64,000 bases of DNA from Pyronema omphalodes (GCA_024516155.1 JAJJXM010000016.1:737501-801500); one strand, 5' to 3'; numbered from the stretch's first letter, positions 1 to 12,778 are shown. Program-made: numbers and translations. The notes: generated from the sequence alone by a model not told the origin.

Positions 1-1352
1 CATTGATACATCCGCTTTTTTGACAACCATTGACGGCCGTTGGCGAGTGAAATTACCTGTATTAATCCTATGAATACTTCAGGAGCACCGGATGAAAATT
101 TCGTAGGAATGGACATGTTTCAGGTAATATCTTTGCCGCCAAACTCATTACAAACTGTTTCGTCGTTCGACGCTCCATCGGGCCATCAGGAACGTAATAG
201 ATCGCACCGGATTCCCCAAAACTCTCATCCTAAAAACTCTAATTCCGCTGGGTTTGGTGGTTTTCGTGGAATAACAAGTTGTAATCTTAGCAAATCCGTT
301 TAGATGCCTGTCTAGATGTCTGTCACTCGTTTGATGCGTTCTATGGGTCAACATTGCGGCATTGGAACTTGCTGATTGGTTGATATTTTTCATGTCCTGA
401 AATCAAGACCATAGGTTTGAGACATCCCGGGAGCCCACGGCACGGGTTAGGCGGCCTTTTTATGGGCCTGCTGGGAACTATTAGTTGATCCTGTCTCAGA
501 ATTTCTTCTCCTAGGGTTCGCTTCCTTCTCCCCGCCTCTGCTCCCCTAATATTCGCTTCTGCTTCGCATCATACAGACGTTTCCAAGCGATCCAGGGTGA
601 GCGGAGATAAGCAAATGCGGGGTCTCCCGGCCATACTCTGAACCTAAATTTGACTGGACGAGATTTTTCTGTAGGTCATTTCTTCGCAGTACAGCGGCAG
701 CTATTGCATGCGTCAATTGCATCTGGCTGCCCGGGCTCCCTGCTTGACATTTTGACAGTACATACTTAGCGATGGATGGGACCGGGATCTTGGGCGTGGG
801 ATGTCAAAGCGTGCAGATGCTTAAGGACCTCTCTGCAGGCAAAGGCGGGAAGATTAGTATCAAGACTATTGTTGAGGGTGCGATAGAGGTACAGTAGAAG
901 CTCCGATTACCTAGCCTCAAGGACCAACCAGAGTCCTTCTTTTGAGCTGAGATAAATGGAAACTGGATCATATGTACCGCTGGCTATCGTTGATGACTGC
1001 TCTAGACTGAGCTTAAATTGTGCGTTTGAAGTCATTGAACGCCGTAATTCCACTGAAAAACTGAAAAGGCTTGGTTGGGTTGTACTTCCGCTGGGCTTCC
1101 GCTGGGACCGGCGCGTGAGAGAACAGTTGTTCATACAGAATTTACGGATATGATCTTCCGACGGACACAAAAAAATCCATCTCATTCTCCTAGTATCCCT
1201 ATCTTCCTCCTTCTAGCGTCTCCAAACAGATCATCTTCAATAGTATTTTGACAATTATACATCACTAGAACCTTGGCGCCTGGAAGGGATCTTCTGTCAA
1301 AGGTTTGCCAGCTGAGAAAGTTGTAATCCAAACCAGTTTATCCTAAAAGTGA
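1..1352. other. No confident gene at the left edge
   Basis: Only short open frames are present. A small plus-strand frame (772-897, 41 codons) and one at 956-1153 have plausible composition, but neither has splice signals or a family resemblance I can recognise. A gene truncated by the window edge cannot be excluded. Confidence 0.4.
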
Positions 1353-2280
1353 TCAACCGATGGCGCCAGTACTTCGGAACCCCGCTTTTGCAGCAGCAAA
1401 CTCTTTGGCGAACCAGTCCAAAGCTCGGACCCCCACCCGCCTTAAGGCTTCCACCATATGTTGACGTAAAGAGTGTACGAGAAAGGCCGATATAGTGTCC
1501 TGAGCGCAACTAAAGCCTTCCGGTAGAAACATCTGAGGCCCAAGATGCTCCGAAAAGGTTCGATGTTTATGCAGGACCAATCAAGTCTGGTAGGGTGATG
1601 GTGACATAGATGAAACCAAAGACGTAGATCCTTATTCCACCATCGAACCACCAATGCCGCGAGGTCCTTAAGGGTTTGGTTTGTCTCTTCCCAAGCTTCC
1701 TGAAGCGAATATGTAAAAGCCCCAGTGGCAAACTTAAAACTCCTCCTCCCATACTCGGCAAGTGCGCAATAGACGTAAGGCTGTGCAATGAATCTTTCAG
1801 TAATAGCGTCCGCGCCCGACCCTATCGCCACTGGTTCCTGAACCGCATCATCGGATCCGATAAAATTCGAAATGTATGAGCCATAGCGTGCTCCAAATTC
1901 CGCATTGTGCAGCGTCCAATACCGATTGCAGGCTACCTGGCTTCATCGTAATAAATGCCATAGTAAGAGTTGGTTACCACTCTGAACCGGGACAACGGGT
2001 ACGAAAAGACGATGGGTCTTGCTGTTGAGAGATGCTGGGTAAAATCGGTTATTATGAAATGGTTGAGGTCATTGACTGACTCCTCATAGGGGTGGACTTT
2101 GTCAGTAGGTTATTGACATGACCGATGGACGCTAAGATTGGATGCACACATCAGCTACTGCCGTTGCAATGAAGCTTAGAAGCACAAATCGGTCATGCTT
2201 GCCACTGTCAGGTCCCACAGCGTATCCAACACTCTGATAATGTCGCCGGCGATCCTGCCGGGTCATCCGGGTCACGGGTA
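1353..2280 (-). pseudogene. Frameshifted relic of an unrecognised protein gene
   Basis: Reading the minus strand from about 2280 down to 1353, protein-like sequence continues through successive open blocks in different frames: about 2270-2130, a short block near 2130-2100, about 2099-1933, about 1931-1640 and 1580-1353 (ending at a TGA). Frame changes between neighbouring blocks need only one or two bases and do not coincide with GT-AG pairs, so introns do not explain them. Composition inside the blocks (for example YISNFIGSDDAVQEP and AEYGRRSFKFATGAF) looks like real coding sequence, not random frames. At least four frameshifts are implied. I do not recognise the family. A decayed host gene or an old endogenous viral copy are both possible, and I have no positive evidence for either. 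Confidence 0.5.
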
Positions 2281-2299
2281 TTCACCAATTGTAGCAGTC

Positions 2300-5200
2300 G
2301 AGTGGCATTGCGAGCCGAGGAGCAAACGAATGAGATTCCCCTTCACTCGATGCTGGATTTGCAGAAAACTGAGTCGGCTCTTGATCTCCACAGGCGGTCG
2401 GTTGCATCGATGTCGAAGCTCCGAAGGCATAAGCTGTGGGGTTGTTGGTTGGCGGCTAGGGTTCGTATGATCCGTAGAGATGAGGTGGGAGATGGAGGGT
2501 GATGGGAAAAGCTGGGAAGATGAGGCTTCGTGGGGGTTAGGAGACATATATGGAGGATAGCACCGGTGGAAGATGGAAGGATGAAGCGGAGGCTGGTTGC
2601 ACTTGTGGGCCTGTTCGAAAAAAGTACGTTCTGGAGGGAATTCAAAGCCAAGGCTGTTCACAAGCGGTGAAGGCAGGAGGAGACGGTGATGATTCTGGAA
2701 CAAATGGGAGGAAATCAATGTTTTGAACGACAACACAACAGGACAGCAAGAGATATGTAAGTAAATGACAAGTTGTCACAATGGAATTGAAGCGGTTGAA
2801 GCGGTTCAAGCAGAGCAGCAGCAACAGTAAATCACCATGCGAAACCCTCCAACGTGGTGAAACCTCAATGAAGCGGGTTGAAGCCAGATACAGATAGCGG
2901 TGGCTTATCGTTAATCGTTAATCGTGCACACCCTGCTGAACCGTGACCAAGCACAAGCGCAACGATGATGACAGATATCCCCGGCTAGTAGTGGATCTAG
3001 TCTCGGTTACTTTTGCCACGATTTCGATGGAAGAAGAAGTTGCTGCCGCAGAGTAATCGTAGGGCGGAATAGAGGGATTCGTAAGTCCTCATTGTACCCG
3101 CAGCCGTGGTATTTGCTGTGTCGGCAGATTTGCACCCCTCCTGCTACAATTAAAAGACGCCCTCTTCGTTGTCAAAACACCTACGCATGTATCCTGCAAT
3201 GTTGTTTCTCTGCTGCTGCTCCTGCTGCTGTTTGCTGTTTCTCTGACGTCGTACCACATGTTTCTTCTGCATCCTCCGCCATGCTGCTCGCCCATTTCGA
3301 CCTGCTTACTACTCAGCCTAGCGTGTTGCCAGCCACTAACTGCACCACACTACCACGCTGCTCCTCCCGCGCGTACGGGTCTCGCTGCGGCCTCGGTGGA
3401 GCTTCTCCATCCACTTTGCTTGTTTTGCGCTAGATGTTACCGGACCGGCTTGGCATTAGGCCACAATTCATCTCTTTTTGTGATGTGTCCTGTCCGGTGT
3501 TAGTCTGGAGCGCCAGGGTCGGCTGCACAAGGCGATATCGGGAAGGGAATCATCGTGGACGATCGAAATCGACGACAGACCCTGACGACTACACATCACC
3601 GCTCCCTGCTGGGCCGGGGATGCATCAGCGCCGGCGAGTGTCCAGCGAGCCAGCGAGCCAGCGAACCCAGCCAAACCACCACACCCTGGCAGAAAGAGAC
3701 GAGCAACAGGCGGAGGGTAGAGGAGAAACGGGCGTGGGTCTAGGTGCGGTGGACGGTACGGCGGATTTGGTGCGAACCGCCAGGCCGGATGCAGAGGGGT
3801 AGGCGGTGGGAGGATGCGAGGCGGTGGGATGGGTGAGTTAGGCGGAGGAGTTTAGGTTGTTTGGAGGATAGATGGAGATGTTTGGGGATTAGGTGGTGGT
3901 GTTTTGAGGTTAGAAGGGTTTAGTTAGGGTTAGGGAGGAGCGGTGACGGGTGCTGAAGTAGTAGCAGTAGGTGACGGGCATTAGAGCAGCAGCAGCAGGA
4001 GCAGCAGCAGGAGCAGCAGAGCAAGTTCGTAGTTGGATGGCCGTGATGGGACTTTTACGCTTCAGCACAGTGGGGCAGCGGTAAACTTTTTCAGTCGGTG
4101 GGAAAAGCAGGCACCGGCACGCACAGGCATAGCATAGGCATAGCAGCATAGCAGCGCATAGTCGCAGGAAAGCACGCAGGCACAGGCAGGCACAGGCAGG
4201 AAGGCAGGCACGAGTGCGGTAGGCAGGCACCGACAGGCACGGGCAGGGAGGAAGGGAGTGAGGATTGGTGGGTAAGTAGTAGGAAGAAAGGTACAGGGAA
4301 GAGGTGAGGGATGGTGGTCTATAGGCGGGTTGAGGTGGTGATGGGCAGTTGAAGTGGTGATGGGCGGGTTGAAGTGATGATGATGGACGGGTTGAGGTGA
4401 TGATGGACGGGTGGTGATGGGGCAAGGTAGGAGGTGAGTGGTTGGTGATGATGGGCAGACTGGGTAGTGGTGGAAGTGGTGGAGGTGGTGGAGGTGGCGC
4501 TGAAGAGGTGGCGCTGGAGAGGTGGCGCTGGAGAGGTGGCGCTGGAGAGGTGGGCTCATTTGGCAGGGTAAGAGAGACGAGTGCAGGCAAGAGTGGGCAG
4601 GCAAGCAGGCACAGGCACGGCAGGCACAAGCAGAAGAGCAGGAGCAGGAGCAGGAACAGGAACAGGAAGAATAGCCCCAGCAGCAGGAAGTAAGACAATC
4701 ACAGACAACCAGACCAGCAGAGACAGGTACAGGACGAGCAGACCATCACAAGCAAGACAGACAAGACGAGCGGCGATAGAGCGGCAGTAGGGTGGTTGGC
4801 ATTCGGCGGCATATGTGTTGAGGTTTGTTGAATGGATGAGTACGCAGGAGCAGCCCGTAGCAGCCCGCAAAAAAAAACAGCGGAAGAGGTATATGTATAC
4901 CAGAAGGCGGGTGGGGAGGCTATCAAGGGCTATCAAAATCAAAGACTATCACGACTATCAAGAGACCATCGACGCATCAGATCCGTTCAGCGCCTTTCAG
5001 AGACATACTACTATCACGAAAGACAGACTAAATGGCATCAAAGCAAGACACCAGAGACAGACCAGATATTCACCAATCCCGCCAGAAACCCCTAATGCAG
5101 CAAATCCTTCAGATAGAGCACTCTACCCCAAAATCCCACCAGCCCGAAACCTCCAAATATCCCACGCCTAAATATTCCACCAAGCTTACAGCATCCCGGA

Positions 5201-7141
5201 TGGATCCCCAACATATCCCAGAGCAAGCTGGCCTTTACGGGACGAGCATAGTCCGCTGCGTCCTTCCTGCCGACAGCAAGCACAACAGCATCATCGCACA
5301 CCCGGGACCTAGCGGAGATGGTCCAAGTACTAAATGGTCTGGCGGGTGGTTAAACCACGTTAACAGTTTAACTCGACTGGAACTCTTCACGCCTAACTGT
5401 AATAATTAATGATGAAGCGTAAGTTGATGTTGTTGTAACGTGATGCCTAATCCACTGTAACTGTTCATATCAATCCAACTGTGAATGATGGTGATCTTGA
5501 CTGTAAATATTCTCATCCAACTGTAAGAATAGTTAACTGGACTGTAACTTTTTTCATGTCTAACTTGTTGTAATTCCTCTATCTAACCTATTGCAACCTG
5601 ATGCCTAATCCATTGCTGGCTGCTAACTCCAAATCTCATCACGGCCTAACCCAACTCTTCCCTCGCTACTAACCTCCGCCTAGCCCATCTCCCAGCACTG
5701 CCTAACCCAACGTAAGCCGACATCCCATCTGTAACAGCCTGCCCAACCCAACTGTACCACGCTCGCTGGCCTCTAACACTTAACGCTTTAACCACAAAGA
5801 CACCTCGACAACAAGCCAACACCACGTTATCGTGCGAGTCCACCACATCACCTTCGTCGCTCTCGCCAGGGCAATTGACCAATGAATGCGGCTCTTGAGG
5901 ACACCACCCTCCCCGCGTAAACGATACTCAAAACAACACAGGCCCGCAGACAGGCAGCGCCAGCCAGGTGCCAGACCGAATCCCGGCCAACCAGTGTCCG
6001 CTAGTAGAATGTCCCTGCCCAAAGCGAGGAAGGAAAGAAAGTTCCCGACCCGAGAAGAAGGACAAAGGAATACTTCACACCCCATAGGGAAAAACAACAC
6101 CCGTCTCGCTCCCGTATCGAGCGATGCATCAGATAGACAGACTGTACCGGCCCCCATTATGCACCACAGCGGACCTCCACGCTGCCACCCGACGCCGAGT
6201 GGAAGCGCCGGGGAGGGGGTGACGTGGGATGTGTCCTGGGTGTCCTCAAAGAGGACGGGTGCGTGTCTAGGAGGGAAGACGGTATTTTTGAATTGTTTTT
6301 TTTTTCTTTCTTTCTTTCTTCTTTTTTTTTCTTTTTTTGGATTTGCGGATGAATTTCGCACAGAAGAAAAAAAGCACAGACCACACACACAACACAAACC
6401 TACAAAAAAAAAATGTCAAAAAAAAAAAAATAAGAGTGTCAAGACCGCACAGAGTCATTTGTATCATCGTCAATCGCCAGCCGTAAGCTGCCACAACCTA
6501 TTTTTCAAATTCACTTTCCTTTCATCGCCCAACCTGCCAATCTGAATGTCAACGCAGCTCCCCATCCATCAACAACAACGCACACGGCCACGCCCAACTC
6601 CGCTCCCCACCACCCCCCCCCCCCCCCCCCCCCCCTTCCCCCTAACCCACCCTCCCCCCCCCCCCCCATCCCCGCCTATCCACTCTGCATAACCCCGCAC
6701 CACACACACACCCATAATTCGCAAATCAACCATGCACCTTTTGACCACCACCACCTGTAAAAAAATAGCACCCGCAGCAGCACCACCTCCACTTCTCTCC
6801 ACCACTTCCACCAAAACCACCCAGCATGAGTGCGCTGCTGCGAGTGCCATTCACAAAACCCGAAGAACCAACAACCACTCCTGCCACTTCTCTCTCTTCC
6901 CCACCTAATCTTTACATCCTCTACCCTGATCCGCTGAACACCAACTCCGCCGCTCATCTTCAATCCCCGACCTTGTCCTGAGACGAACAACATCCCCGCT
7001 TGCACTGAGACGAAAACAATCCCCGCTTACCCTGAGACGAACAACATCCCCGCTTGCCCTGAGATTCTTGCAGCATCCCCGACTCTTAACCTGCCCGCCC
7101 CAGCAAGAACCCAGATCCCATAACGACACACAACCCATACC
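2300..7141. other. Gene-free, low-complexity region upstream of the dioxygenase gene
   Basis: No coding region could be supported. The stretch holds GCA/AGC-rich tracts (about 3980-4020), a GCAGGCACAG-type tandem array (about 4160-4215), GGTGG-rich sequence (about 4320-4560), a T/C tract (6296-6338), A runs near 6411-6431 and long C runs (6613-6635, 6654-6667). Long open frames here are products of skewed composition: they overlap on both strands and have low-complexity translations. The part nearest 7142 may be the promoter and 5' leader of the dioxygenase gene. Confidence 0.55.
6613..6667. repeat. Poly-C tracts
   Basis: A run of 23 C is followed, after a short interruption, by a run of 14 C. 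Exact lengths of such homopolymers are prone to sequencing and assembly error. Confidence 0.85.
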
Positions 7142-8913
7142 ATGGCTCCGTCCCTTGCTTCTGCTAATAACGGGCCAATCACGCAGATTGCCCTGTGCAG
7201 AACCCCTACTGCATATCACACCGACAGTGACACCCCACTAACCCATGGATTCGGTCACGGGGGAATTGGGGGAGTAGGTGGAGGTGGAGGTGTTGGTGTT
7301 GGTGGAGGAAGTGGTGGAAGCAGTGTAGGATCAGGCAGCGGGAACGGGAACGCGCAGACGACGACAGGAGCCGCACATCACCACCCGCAGCTCAGCCAAC
7401 ACCTCAACCAGCATCACAACCACCAACTCCACTACCCACCACACCACACGTCGAGAGACAGCGGTTACTACACGGACGACGCGATCGAGGCAGGTTTCCC
7501 AGACCCAGCAAAGACGTGGAATCCAGACGCCCGGGTGTACTACTCGCGCCGGTTGAAGAAGAAGAACTCGAGGGCGACAGTGTCCCAGGATGTGCCGCTT
7601 CCCAAGGGCTTCCCCGCACAGATCCCGCCCGCGACTACCCCACTGGTGTGGAGTGGCCAGGATCTGACGGAAGGCGAGTACCTGCGCCACCTGTCGTCAG
7701 ACGACATTACCGAGATTGAGGGCGCGCTGGCGCATTTCAAAGGTGAGGCCTCCTTCCGCAACCTGAAACAACCTCATGTCAGCATGCCCTAACCCTATGT
7801 CCAGGACTCAACCTCCCACTCGCCTCCGTCGGTCGAAAGACGTTTCCTCTCCCATCACTCGGTCCGCGGATCATTGCGCTTTCGGGAAAGTTGTATGGAG
7901 ACAACAACGGACGCGGATTCTTTATCTTGCGTGGACTAGAGCCGAGAAAATACAATGCGGAGGACAATGTGATTATCTACGCGGGAGTGTCGAGCTATGT
8001 TGCAGAGCGTCGTGGAAAGCAGGACGAGAAGAATAACTGCCTTCGTATGTATTATATATACGGTCTTGAGACTCCGCGCTCAGCTGACAGGACGCAGTTC
8101 ACCTTACAGATCTCACCGCCGCGGTCGCTCCCGACAACCTTCGCCAAGCGCCGTATTCGAACGTTCCACAGGTGGGTTAAATAGTTGTATGTGCGGCAAT
8201 TGCCTTGCTAATACCCTGTCAGCCGTTTCACACCGACACCGGCGACGTTCTTGCGCTTTATTCTCTCCAGACCGCCTCCTCCGGCGGCCGAAGTATCCTT
8301 GCATCGTCTTGGAAAGTCTACAATGAGCTTGCCTCACAGCACCCGGCGCACATTACTACATTATCACAGCCCAACTGGGCATTCGACAGGTACTAGTTAT
8401 TCTTTCTGTGATTTTGCGCGCGCTAATGAAACTAGTTTTGGCCGCACGCCCGCCTTTACATACCGCCCGCTTCTTCATCTCCTCCCCGAATCCAAACGCG
8501 TGCTCCTCTCCTTCTCGAGACGCCCTTTAACCGGCTCCCCGGTATCACCAAGAACCCCCACCATCCCACCTCTCACTTCTACACAATCAGATGCACTAGA
8601 TACGGTACATTTCACCGCCTTGGCGCATGCTGTTTATATCCGCCAACAACGCGGAGACCTACAATACTGGAACAACTTTGCGCTACTCCACGCAAGGGAA
8701 GGATTTGAAGACTCGCCAGAAGAGAAACGTCATTTATTACGACTATGGTTGCGGGATGATACCCGGGCCGAAAAATGGGGTGAAATACCAGAAGTCTTGA
8801 GACCGACATGGAATGAGGCATATGAAAATTATGGCGAAGAGGTGTGGCCTGTGCATCCGCAGAGGGATCGTACATTCGTTATCGAACAAAGACGGAGTAG
8901 CGGCTTTGCTTAG
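7142..8913 (+). CDS. TauD/TfdA-family Fe(II)/2-oxoglutarate dioxygenase-like protein (5 exons)
   Basis: Exons are 7142-7742, 7805-8044, 8098-8171, 8223-8389 and 8436-8913. The frame is continuous across four GT-AG introns of 46-62 nt and gives 519 aa. The C-terminal two thirds resembles the fungal clavaminate synthase-like/TauD family. It has the facial-triad HxD motif in FHTDTGD (H308, D310) and a distal histidine in LLHAREGF (H446), followed by arginines in LLRLW (R463) suited to binding 2-oxoglutarate. Enzymes of this fold oxidise small molecules using Fe(II), oxygen and 2-oxoglutarate; the substrate cannot be read from the sequence. The first ~120 residues are a Gly/Ser and His-rich low-complexity leader (a GGGGG stretch, then HHHPQ) without a clear targeting signal. 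The ATG at 7142 is the first in the open frame; a start nearer the catalytic domain is possible. The iron ligands are present, so the enzyme is probably active. Confidence 0.88.
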
Positions 8914-10275
8914 GCAGCGAAGTGCGCTGTTTAACGGCGTCCGGTGAGCCCTGGTAAAGCTTAGCAACGCAGTGATGAAAGTGGAACGTGGCACGAGTTT
9001 CTCATGATTACGACGAAAATATTAGCGGGTCCTTTTTTGTTTATTCTTTTTCATGTTTTATGTTTTGACGAAAATGGTTGTTTCTGATTTATCTTGCTCG
9101 GTAACTTTTGGTCTGCTTGACTTTTTCTTTTGTTTTTTCCAATACCTTTTGATGATTACTATATAGGGGAGTGTAAATGTTTTGCAGTTTGGAAGTTTTT
9201 TTGTTCTTTTTGGTTATGGGGATTTCTTTTTGATTTTTTTTCTATCCTTTTTTTGGTTTGACATTTTTGATATTGCAAGGAGTGCAGGTGGAAAGGGAAG
9301 TTAAGAGGAATAACAGGATCGGAGTGGGGACGGAAGGCGTTGGTTTTATTTCGGGTTTGCTTTTCTTTATTTGATAACACAAGTGGCGATGATTTTTATA
9401 TCTTGATTGAAGACGATGACCAGAGGTGTTTTTTTCTACCTTGTTATGTTTTCTTTTTTTATACTTCTTGGAGAGGGGAGAGATTGTGAGGCGATGTGAG
9501 ATTTTCTCTGTAATATGTGTTGAATGGGTGAGTGACGTCTGATGATGGAAATACTTGAGCTCAAGGGGTGATGAAATATTGAAACAATATTGAAATATGG
9601 AACGATGTACAATGTGTATGATTTATATAAGTGTGTGTTTTTGGTTTTTGGTTTTTGATTTTTTTTTTTGTTGTATTCTTATCATACTCTACTCTAATAA
9701 TTTACGTTTCTTACATACATACATGATACAGACATACACAAATTTTTGAAATTTCATCCCATCAACTCATCATACTGAGTGATAATTTATGATTCCCGAA
9801 AACGATAATATTTTCAAAAGAGTTATGTACCACAACCCCTTTCACTTACAGCATATATTCTATGCTGGTAAGATCAACGGATCAGATTAGGATATGTAGC
9901 TCGAGGAAATATTCTTGAGAAGTCTGTAATCGATATTCGTGTTGATTGAGCCTAAATCAAAAATGGAATTTCTAGTCCTAAAGGCTGGCTCTTCTTTTGA
10001 ATTTGTATAGTAGTCCCAATGTGAAATGGGTGCGGTAGATGAATGCTGTGGTCACTGGATGTAAGTTATTAGTAACGATACCTCTGTAATTCAGAAATCA
10101 AGTCTGGAAACTTGTACAGTCGACTGTACTCGATTCAATAACTGGAGTCTGGGTGAAGCATGAACCTATGTCTGCGTAGTTAAGAAAACGGTTACTAAAC
10201 CGTGTCGGCTCTAAGTTACCCAGTGAGGATCCGTCCTGTGCAAGGACAAAAGAAAAGAACTAAGAAATGAAAAAA
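8914..10275. other. AT-rich intergenic region
   Basis: This is the 3' flank of the dioxygenase gene, T-rich between about 9020 and 9670. No gene, repeat array or RNA gene was recognised before the 5S rRNA gene. Confidence 0.5.
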
Positions 10276-10394
10276 ACTACAGTATCCGGGATTCCCGTCT
10301 GGTCACCCACGACAGTACTAGCCGGACGATATCATGCTTAAATAGCGCAGAGCGGACGGGATGCGTTGTGTTCATGATTCTATGACCGTAGCTA
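10276..10394 (-). rRNA. 5S ribosomal RNA (copy 1)
   Basis: The minus strand reads as a eukaryotic 5S rRNA of about 119 nt. It has the conserved CATCCCGTCCGCTCTGCG block, the AAGCATGATATCGTCC internal promoter region and the GGTGACCAGACGGGAATCCC segment. The 3' end pairs with the 5' end and is followed by a T run that suits RNA polymerase III termination. The body matches the copy at 37984-38102. It stands alone, as in many filamentous ascomycetes with dispersed 5S genes. The exact ends are set by comparison among the four copies. Confidence 0.93.
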
Positions 10395-11893
10395 TTGGCA
10401 ACAAACCAAAATATTTAACAAACCAATATACTCAAAAACCAATGTTAACGGTACGGTCAAATACCAGCAGGTTCATGCTCTTCGTGTGGCTAGAAAGAAA
10501 GATGGGGCTAATGTCTTGGACTAGTCTTGAAGTTACGTGACATGTCGTACTGTGTTGATATTATTACGGCTGCGGTAGGTTATATCTCACTACATATATC
10601 TAATCGCGGTTTGTGTCTTTGTGGAGCTTGATCTATTCGCCCTGGTTTATAAGTACTGCTACGTTTGGTTTTATTTTATGGCGTAGCTACAACTACTTGA
10701 ACCAGAACAATGATGTTAGTGGACTTCTCTAGATAAGGTGGGCATTCTGCCACTACATACCTCCATTTACGTATTTGCATCATGACTCCCCACAACTTAC
10801 AACTTACAAGGAACCCCTCTGTCCCAGGCATATATTCATCTTGTCGTACTACCACGCTGCTTTTATTCCCATAGATTATAAAGCCCTCCAGGTTCTTGTT
10901 ACTTTTCTCTACAGGTGATATCTTAGTATCTTGATATGTAGAGCATCCACTGCTTATATAATACATATTCTCCCATATCCATCCATTTCGTTCCTCAAAT
11001 CCGATATGTATCTCCATCGTTTAATTCCCGTTTACATGGTCATATCTGCTATTATGCCTTCTTATATCAAATGGCACTTGGATCAAGATATCAGTATTGA
11101 AGATGCATCATGCAGACATAACTGTAGTAGGCCGAGTTTTCCCGCAAAAGCTTGCGGGAGTTTAGTGACAAGGTATTGTAGATGTCAGACATTGCCGGGC
11201 TGGACTTGAGTTGATGTTGATATTGCGAAGGTAGAAAGGTGAAAACTCATGTATTTTACGCTAGCTAAGAGGATTTAAATATTATTCACGGATAGATGGA
11301 GTAGCCTATCGTGTGTCATTGTATGTATAAATATTGTTGGACATACTGTGAAACGGAAATGCGAGAGAAAGGTGGAGGTGAAAGAGTGTACTCATTGAGA
11401 ACGATAGTGATCTAGCTCTGCGCGTCTACAGAGGGAGATATACCCAATGTGGAAACTCCACCTCCACGCGTCAGTCACGTAAGCCCTAAGTGCGGCCAAG
11501 ACACCGGAACTCTAGGCGACCTTTAACAAATACTGAGAGATCACGGTCACTTTTTATCACTGAGAAGCTGGAGTTGATTAGCACAAGTACTCTTCAAATC
11601 TCTCACGGTTGCGATATTATAAGAAGCAAGGAACTTTTATTCTCTAAGATCTGGTAAACAGGAAACCATCAACAAAGAAACCATAATAACTGCAGACACC
11701 AATTTTTGTAACTCCATCACACCATACTTTTCCAGTAATCAAACTGCTCGCAGTCATTACTCCATACTTCGTATTATCTCCTTTTTTTTATCATGTCCCT
11801 TCCCTTCTCCCTGGCTCGCCGGCTTCCTTCAAATTCCCTCCATTTCCCACAACTATCGCTGATACCATCTCATCCACGCCTACTACTCCACAG
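10395..11893. other. Intergenic part of unit 1 between 5S and KAPR gene
   Basis: The counterpart is 15191-16435. Short open frames here (for example 10931-11209) are not conserved in frame between the units, so no gene is called. Confidence 0.5.
11349..11535. other. 187-bp segment present only in unit 1, flanked by a 6-bp repeat
   Basis: In unit 1 the sequence ATACTG (11343-11348) recurs at 11530-11535. Unit 2 has a single ATACTG at 16139-16144, directly joined to the downstream shared sequence. This fits either a microhomology-mediated deletion in unit 2 or an insertion with a 6-bp target-site duplication in unit 1. No coding sequence or terminal inverted repeat was seen in the segment. Confidence 0.6.
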
Positions 11894-12778
11894 TTACGCA
11901 TGAGCATTATAACCACCAATCCAAAACACAACCATATTTTCATATGGCTCCCATGCATCCCGTTTATCCGCCTCCTCCATCAAGCCTCTCCAAACCTCCT
12001 CCGCTTCCAAAGACCGCGTCCATGATTTAGCACGGAATTCTTGAAGTTGGTTCAGGAAGTGAGTACGTCCAAGATTAAACACACCCTCTGAGTCAGCTAA
12101 GAAATAGTATGTTAGTATTTATCCATTATCCATGATCCACAGGACAAAGCCAGAAGAAAGAAAGTACTCACGTTGAAAAACAGAAGCCTGCACCTGCACC
12201 GGCGTCTGCACCTCCTGCTGCTCCTCTTCGACATCCTCTATCTCGGAATCCTCAGAAGGAGTATCAGACTCAACCTCCGTCTCTGCATTAAACAGCTCAT
12301 AAAACGTCCCCAATCCCTCCTCTTCCAATTCCTCCAGTTCTTCAGGTTCCTGAACCTGCTGTATCTTCCGAACCCCTCTCACCGGGTTCCGACGCGGAGC
12401 AGGCATCTTCACCATCCCGTGGTACTTACTCGGAATCTTCCCACGCCCATTTGCAGCTCGAAGCTTCAGATGAAGCTCCAGATTCCGGGGAGCTTTAGTC
12501 GGTACCAGTTTTCCATGTCCCTTAGTAGCTCGGAGTGCCAGATGAAGTTCCAGATCCCGGGGAGCTTTGGTTGATACCCGGCTTCGCGGGGCTTTGGAAA
12601 CTCGGTATCCTGGATCTTTTGCTGGGATATTGCGTGGAGCCTTGACAGGAATATGGCGTGGCGCTTTTGCAGCTACATGGCAAGGAGCTTCGGCTGGCTG
12701 GGTAAGGTTTGTGCGAGGAGCGAGAGCAGGCCGGGGCGCATTAGCTGGTTTCGGTTTGCTGTAGATAGCTCTGGCCAT
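11894..12778 (-). CDS. KAPR-repeat basic/acidic protein, unit-1 copy (2 exons)
   Basis: Exon 1 is 12778-12172 and exon 2 is 12096-11894. The 75-nt intron has donor GTGAGT, a perfect TACTAAC branch site and a TAG acceptor; the product is 269 aa. Residues 1 to about 140 are strongly basic, with repeated KAPR units, two of them embedded in a longer repeat of form PTKAPRxLELHLxLRA. Residues of about 145-195 are acidic (runs such as EELEELEEE). The C-terminal part, mostly from exon 2, is a conserved block including LEAEEVWRGLMEEADKRDAW. There is no signal peptide or membrane segment. I do not recognise the family. Basic-then-acidic composition would suit a nucleic-acid- or chromatin-associated protein, but that is inference. 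The paralogue at 16436-17338 has the same exon structure, and length differences are whole codons, which argues that the gene is real and under constraint. Confidence 0.78.

Noticed and set aside
772..897. 41-codon open frame with protein-like composition
   Set aside because: Too short and isolated; no splice partner or homology that I can recognise.
3910..4942. Long overlapping open frames (up to 262 codons) on both strands
   Set aside because: They lie in GCAGGCA/GGTGG-type repeats, translate to Cys/Leu/Pro or Gly/Arg strings, and overlap each other on opposite strands; composition explains them.
5780..6545. Open frames of 205 and 219 codons on opposite strands
   Set aside because: Both run through T/C and poly-A tracts, and the translations become homopolymeric; there are no splice sites or family features.
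10931..11209. Possible small Cys-containing protein with a counterpart at 15843-16136
   Set aside because: Starts and frames are not equivalent in the two units, and substitutions do not follow a codon pattern.
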